From: Dyella jiangningensis
GTDB taxonomy: Bacteria > Pseudomonadota > Gammaproteobacteria > Xanthomonadales > Rhodanobacteraceae
Reading direction: 5' to 3'
DNA length: 64,000 nucleotides
Assembly: GCA_000632805.1 (NCBI GenBank)
Contig: CP007444.1
Span: 3,460,772-3,524,771, forward strand
Shown here: in pieces, positions 60,952-64,000 of the stretch
Numbering within the stretch: the first letter of the stretch is position 1
Layout of the letters: the number at the start of each line of letters is the position of its first letter
The notes under the pieces: model-generated
The model's database searches: none
What the model was told of the DNA's origin: nothing
The model's input: only the letters and a program-made list of their open reading frames with translations
Program-made: the position numbers and the translations under genes

Positions 60952-61923
60952 CTACGCCGCGTGCGAAACCACCACCGCTTCCTCACCAGGCAACCGATGC
61001 ACCGGAAACCCCGCCGTCTCCCATGCATCCAACCCGCCCAGCAACGGCCTTACACGCTTGTAGCCATGATCCATCAGCGCCTTCGCCACCATCGCGGCGG
61101 ACGCTTCGTTGGGGCAAGTGCAATAGATCACCAGCTCAGCTTCGATCGGTACCTCGGCGGCAATCCGGCCCACGCTGTTCACGTCTGCCAGCAATGCGCC
61201 GGGAATGATGCGGGTATCCATCATGCGCGACGCGTCGGAACGTACGTCTACCACCACCGGGGTACGTCCATCTTCGATCGCTTCGTTGAGCTCGTTCACC
61301 GTGATGCGCGCCATGCGCAGCGTCTTCAACAGGCGATGGCGCTGCCACCACTTGGCGATGATGTACAAGGCGAGCAGGCAGCCGATCAGCATCAGCGCCA
61401 CGCTGCCGGCGTTGGCCAGTGCCTCGATCACGTCGTCGATCTGGTTGGCGAACACGTAGCCCAGCGACACCGCCAGGCCCACCCACAGCAGCGAACCGAT
61501 GCCATCGAACAGCGCGAACGGCACCGCACGCAGGCCCATCGCGCCGACCAGAGGCGGCGCCACCGTCGACAGGCCAGGCACGAACTTGGCGAGCAGAAGC
61601 ACACCGCCACGCCAACGCTGGAAGCGCAGTTCCGATTGCTTCACGCAGGAATCGGGCGAGAGCGAAATGCGGCACAGCGTGCGCATCACGCCGCCGCCGA
61701 AGTAACGGCCAGCGAGGTACCAGGCGAAATCAGCCAACAGGCAGGCCAACAGCGCTACCGCGAGCACGCCACTCAGGGGCAATTTGTCCATCGCGGCCAG
61801 CGCGCCAGCCACGATCATGGTGGGCACGGCGGGCACGGGCGCCCCCGCCTGTTCCACGAGCACGTTGAGGAACACCAGCAAGAGGCCGTATTGGGTGATC
61901 AGCGCGACGATGTGATGGGCCAT
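60952..61923 (-). CDS. DedA-family membrane protein fused to a rhodanese domain
   Basis: 323 residues. Residues 1-200 are a DedA/SNARE-associated membrane protein (GAPVPAVPTMIVAGALAAMD; the Arg-Gly-rich FQRWRGGVLLLAKFVPGLST motif). Residues about 212-315 are a rhodanese with VVVDVRSD and the active loop IYCTCPNEASA (C268, C270). DedA proteins are linked to lipid carrier recycling (undecaprenyl-phosphate) and proton-motive-force maintenance; the rhodanese may sense or carry sulfur species. GAGG precedes the ATG. Confidence 0.88.
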   Translation of the reverse strand: MAHHIVALITQYGLLLVFLNVLVEQAGAPVPAVPTMIVAGALAAMDKLPLSGVLAVALLACLLADFAWYLAGRYFGGGVMRTLCRISLSPDSCVKQSELRFQRWRGGVLLLAKFVPGLSTVAPPLVGAMGLRAVPFALFDGIGSLLWVGLAVSLGYVFANQIDDVIEALANAGSVALMLIGCLLALYIIAKWWQRHRLLKTLRMARITVNELNEAIEDGRTPVVVDVRSDASRMMDTRIIPGALLADVNSVGRIAAEVPIEAELVIYCTCPNEASAAMVAKALMDHGYKRVRPLLGGLDAWETAGFPVHRLPGEEAVVVSHAA

Positions 61924-62014
61924 ACGAACCTCACCAGCGGTATGCCTGGAGCAACGGGATCATTGGGTCGTCCCGACACGAAAACAATCGGCCGCTTGGC
62001 CGGGAAGGCTCTTT

Positions 62015-63805
62015 TCAGTAGCCCACTACCTCACCATCCTTGCGCATCTCGGTAGCTCCCCAGTACACGCGCTGCTTGGCGTCGAACAGGATCGCCTCGT
62101 AGCCACCGAAATTGCCGGTGCCCGGCTCGATCGTATACCCGCGGCGGGCCAGCTCGGCCTTCACCGCCGGGTCGAATCCGGACTCCATCTCAACCTTACC
62201 GATACCCACGGACGGCTCCCCAGTCGGCTCGGCATTGCCGTAGTGCCGCCAGCGCGCGGCGTCGCCGGCGTCCTGCACGTTCATGCCGAAATCGATGATG
62301 TTGGTCAGCACCTGCACATGGGCCTGGGGCTGCATGTCGCCGCCCATCACGCCGAAGGCCAGGAACGGCTCGCCATCCTTCAGCACGAAGCCCGGGATGA
62401 TGGTGTGGAACGGGCGCTTGCCCGGCGCATACACGTTCGCTGCCCTGGGATCGAGCGAGTACAGCTCGCCGCGATCCTGGAACATGAAACCGAGCCCGTC
62501 GGCCACCAGGCCCGAACCCATGCCACGGTAGTTGGACTGGATGATCGACACCATCATCCCGTCCTTGTCCGCAGTAGTGAAATAGGTGGTGTCGCCATCG
62601 AACAGTCGCGGATCGCCCGGGCCGATCGACGGATTCGCGTGATCGAGATGGATCGCCTTGCGCCGCTGGTCGGCATAGCCTTCCGAGATCAGTCCCTTCA
62701 TCGGTACCTTCATGAACTTCGGGTCGGCGTAGAACTTCGCCAGGTCTTCATAGGCCAGCCGCTTGGCTTCCAGCATCGCGGTGATTGTGTCCGCGCTGCC
62801 CACGCCCATCTTGCGCAGGTCGAAGCCCTTGAGGATCTGCAACATCTCCAGCGCGGCGAAGCCTTGCCCGTTGGGCGGCAACTCGTACACGTCGTAGCCG
62901 CGGTAGTTCACCGATTGCGGCGTCACCCATTCGCCGTGGTAGCCCGCGAAATCCTCGTAACGGAGGTCGCCGCCGATGCGCTTGAAGTACGCATCCATCG
63001 TGCGCGCCAGCTCGCCCTTGTAGAACGCGTCGCGTCCGCCCTGCGCGATGATCGACAGCGTGCGCGCCAGATCCGGATTGCGGAACACTTCGCCCTCGGC
63101 GGGCGTATGGCCGTCTATCAGGTAGGTGTGGCGTGCATTGTCGAGTTCTTCGATCAAGCCCTTCTGCTTCTCGAACGAAGCGAAGTTGGCCTTCCAGTAC
63201 TTGGCAACGAGCTGGGTGATCGGGAAACCGTCCTTGGCATAGCCGATGGCGGGCGCAAGATCCTCGGCGATCGGCAGCTTGCCGAACTTCTCGTGCAGCG
63301 CAAACCAGGCGTCGACCGTGCCCGGCACCGTCACCGGCAGCGAGCCGACGGCGGGAATATGGTCCTTTGCCGGCAGGCCCGCCTTGGCGTAAGCGGCCTT
63401 TACCTCGGCCTTCATCTTCGCCAGGTCGCGCCCTTTCGCCGAAGGGCCGGAGCCGTTGTAGCCATATAGCTTGTGTGTCTTCGGATCCCACACGATCACG
63501 AAGCAGTCGCCACCGATGCCATTGAGCACCGGCTCCATCAGGCCCAGTGCCGCGTTGGCGGCAATGGCGGCGTCCACCGCGCTGCCGCCCTTCTTGAGGA
63601 CGTCCAACGCCGCTTGCGATGCGAGCGGCTGCTCGGTGGCTGCCATGCCGTGCTGGGCGATCACCGGCGATCGGGACGCCCAGGCAACGCCGGAGTAGCG
63701 GTCTCCACGACTGATGTCGGCGCTCAGCGCCTGCCCGGCAAGCAAACTGGTGGCAGCGGCCAACAGGGTGATCGCTGGGAAGCGTGAAATACGGGATATC
63801 GCCAT
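62015..63805 (-). CDS. Gamma-glutamyltransferase
   Basis: 596 residues. Signal peptide 1-28 (ending ALSA). Large-subunit start GMAATEQPLASQAALDVLKK and GGSAVDAAIAANAALGLMEP, then the self-cleavage site DGDTTYFTTADKDG with nucleophile T406, and small-subunit substrate motifs SNYRGMGSG and FGVMGGDMQ. A periplasmic Ntn hydrolase that cleaves or transfers the gamma-glutamyl group of glutathione and related compounds. Monocistronic as far as visible. Confidence 0.93.
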   Translation of the reverse strand: MAISRISRFPAITLLAAATSLLAGQALSADISRGDRYSGVAWASRSPVIAQHGMAATEQPLASQAALDVLKKGGSAVDAAIAANAALGLMEPVLNGIGGDCFVIVWDPKTHKLYGYNGSGPSAKGRDLAKMKAEVKAAYAKAGLPAKDHIPAVGSLPVTVPGTVDAWFALHEKFGKLPIAEDLAPAIGYAKDGFPITQLVAKYWKANFASFEKQKGLIEELDNARHTYLIDGHTPAEGEVFRNPDLARTLSIIAQGGRDAFYKGELARTMDAYFKRIGGDLRYEDFAGYHGEWVTPQSVNYRGYDVYELPPNGQGFAALEMLQILKGFDLRKMGVGSADTITAMLEAKRLAYEDLAKFYADPKFMKVPMKGLISEGYADQRRKAIHLDHANPSIGPGDPRLFDGDTTYFTTADKDGMMVSIIQSNYRGMGSGLVADGLGFMFQDRGELYSLDPRAANVYAPGKRPFHTIIPGFVLKDGEPFLAFGVMGGDMQPQAHVQVLTNIIDFGMNVQDAGDAARWRHYGNAEPTGEPSVGIGKVEMESGFDPAVKAELARRGYTIEPGTGNFGGYEAILFDAKQRVYWGATEMRKDGEVVGY

Positions 63806-64000
63806 GTGGGCGGCCTCATCGACGGTACGGGAAGCGCGGCGCCATGCGTCATGGCCAACTGCGCCACCGCCACATCACACCGCAAGACGTGCCGTCTTAC
63901 ACCCTCGGGCGCATCGCTGCCAAGGAACGGCGCCACATCACCGGCATCGCACCGACGGACCGTCCGCCGCGAGGCGTCAGGCGCCCCGCGCCGCTACAGC
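63806..64000. other. Window-end non-coding stretch
   Basis: 195 nt upstream of the gamma-glutamyltransferase gene with no supported ORF. The only feature is a short hairpin AAGACG/CGTCTT at 63884-63898. It presumably contains the promoter of the gene to its left. Confidence 0.4.

Noticed and set aside
63884..63898. Short hairpin upstream of gamma-glutamyltransferase as riboswitch or terminator
   Set aside because: Only 6 bp of stem with a 3-nt loop and no T tract; expected by chance.

Overview
The window is GC-rich, densely coded DNA with short intergenic gaps and many ATGA start/stop overlaps. Protein family content (N-glycan mannosidases with a FucP-like transporter, a solitary-autotransporter remnant, GTGGGAG-headed REP elements, a dispersed CTTTGGGTTACTTTTC repeat) fits a gammaproteobacterium of the Xanthomonadales, probably Rhodanobacteraceae (Luteibacter/Dyella/Frateuria type). 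The genus is an inference. No rRNA, tRNA, CRISPR or complete insertion sequence was seen.

Layout. 1-11.7 kb: a mannoside-utilisation locus. On the minus strand are a GH2 beta-mannosidase, a GH125 exo-alpha-1,6-mannosidase and a GH92 alpha-mannosidase (cut by the window edge). Divergent from them are a LacI regulator, an FHS-family sugar/H+ symporter with an odd ~150-residue insert, a PfkB fructokinase and an AGE-family mannose isomerase, giving mannose -> fructose -> fructose-6-phosphate. 11.7-13.1 kb: a repeat-filled gene desert with a decayed autotransporter-barrel fragment. 13.1-22.1 kb: a duplicated-domain exported protein, an MscS channel, an SDR, a DoxX protein, an exported esterase, a Gly/Ser/His-rich exported protein, an OmpR-type two-component pair, an EF-hand protein and a fatty-acid-hydroxylase-family protein. 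22.2-24.6 kb: an arsenic operon (arsR, arsI-like, arsC, acr3) with a striking palindromic operator. 24.6-27.0 kb: an octahaem cytochrome with TPRs. 27.1-33.7 kb: a MoxR/DUF58/Bat (VWA) operon. 33.8-39.2 kb: a spermidine-synthase-like membrane protein, a sulfatase and a HAD phosphatase.

39.8-45.3 kb is the least explained part. It is a same-strand cluster of a TIR-TM-TPR protein, a membrane protein with an N-terminal SLOG-like nucleotide-binding domain, and three small proteins that all end in the same C-terminal signature NP[TL]IKN[RN]. Two of these small proteins look like divergent beta-sandwich paralogues. I propose this as a candidate undescribed TIR/SLOG conflict or stress-signalling system.

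45.4-49.9 kb: a YihY/BrkB membrane protein, a degenerate type II dehydroquinase, gluconokinase, a methyltransferase, a flavin-reductase-like protein and SSB. 50.2-60.2 kb: a kdp high-affinity K+ uptake operon that carries an outer-membrane porin and a 65-codon ORF between kdpB and kdpC, plus a second 30-residue membrane peptide ahead of kdpF. 60.3-60.9 kb: a second repeat island, an inverted copy of the one at 11.8-12.2 kb. 61-63.8 kb: a DedA-rhodanese fusion and gamma-glutamyltransferase.
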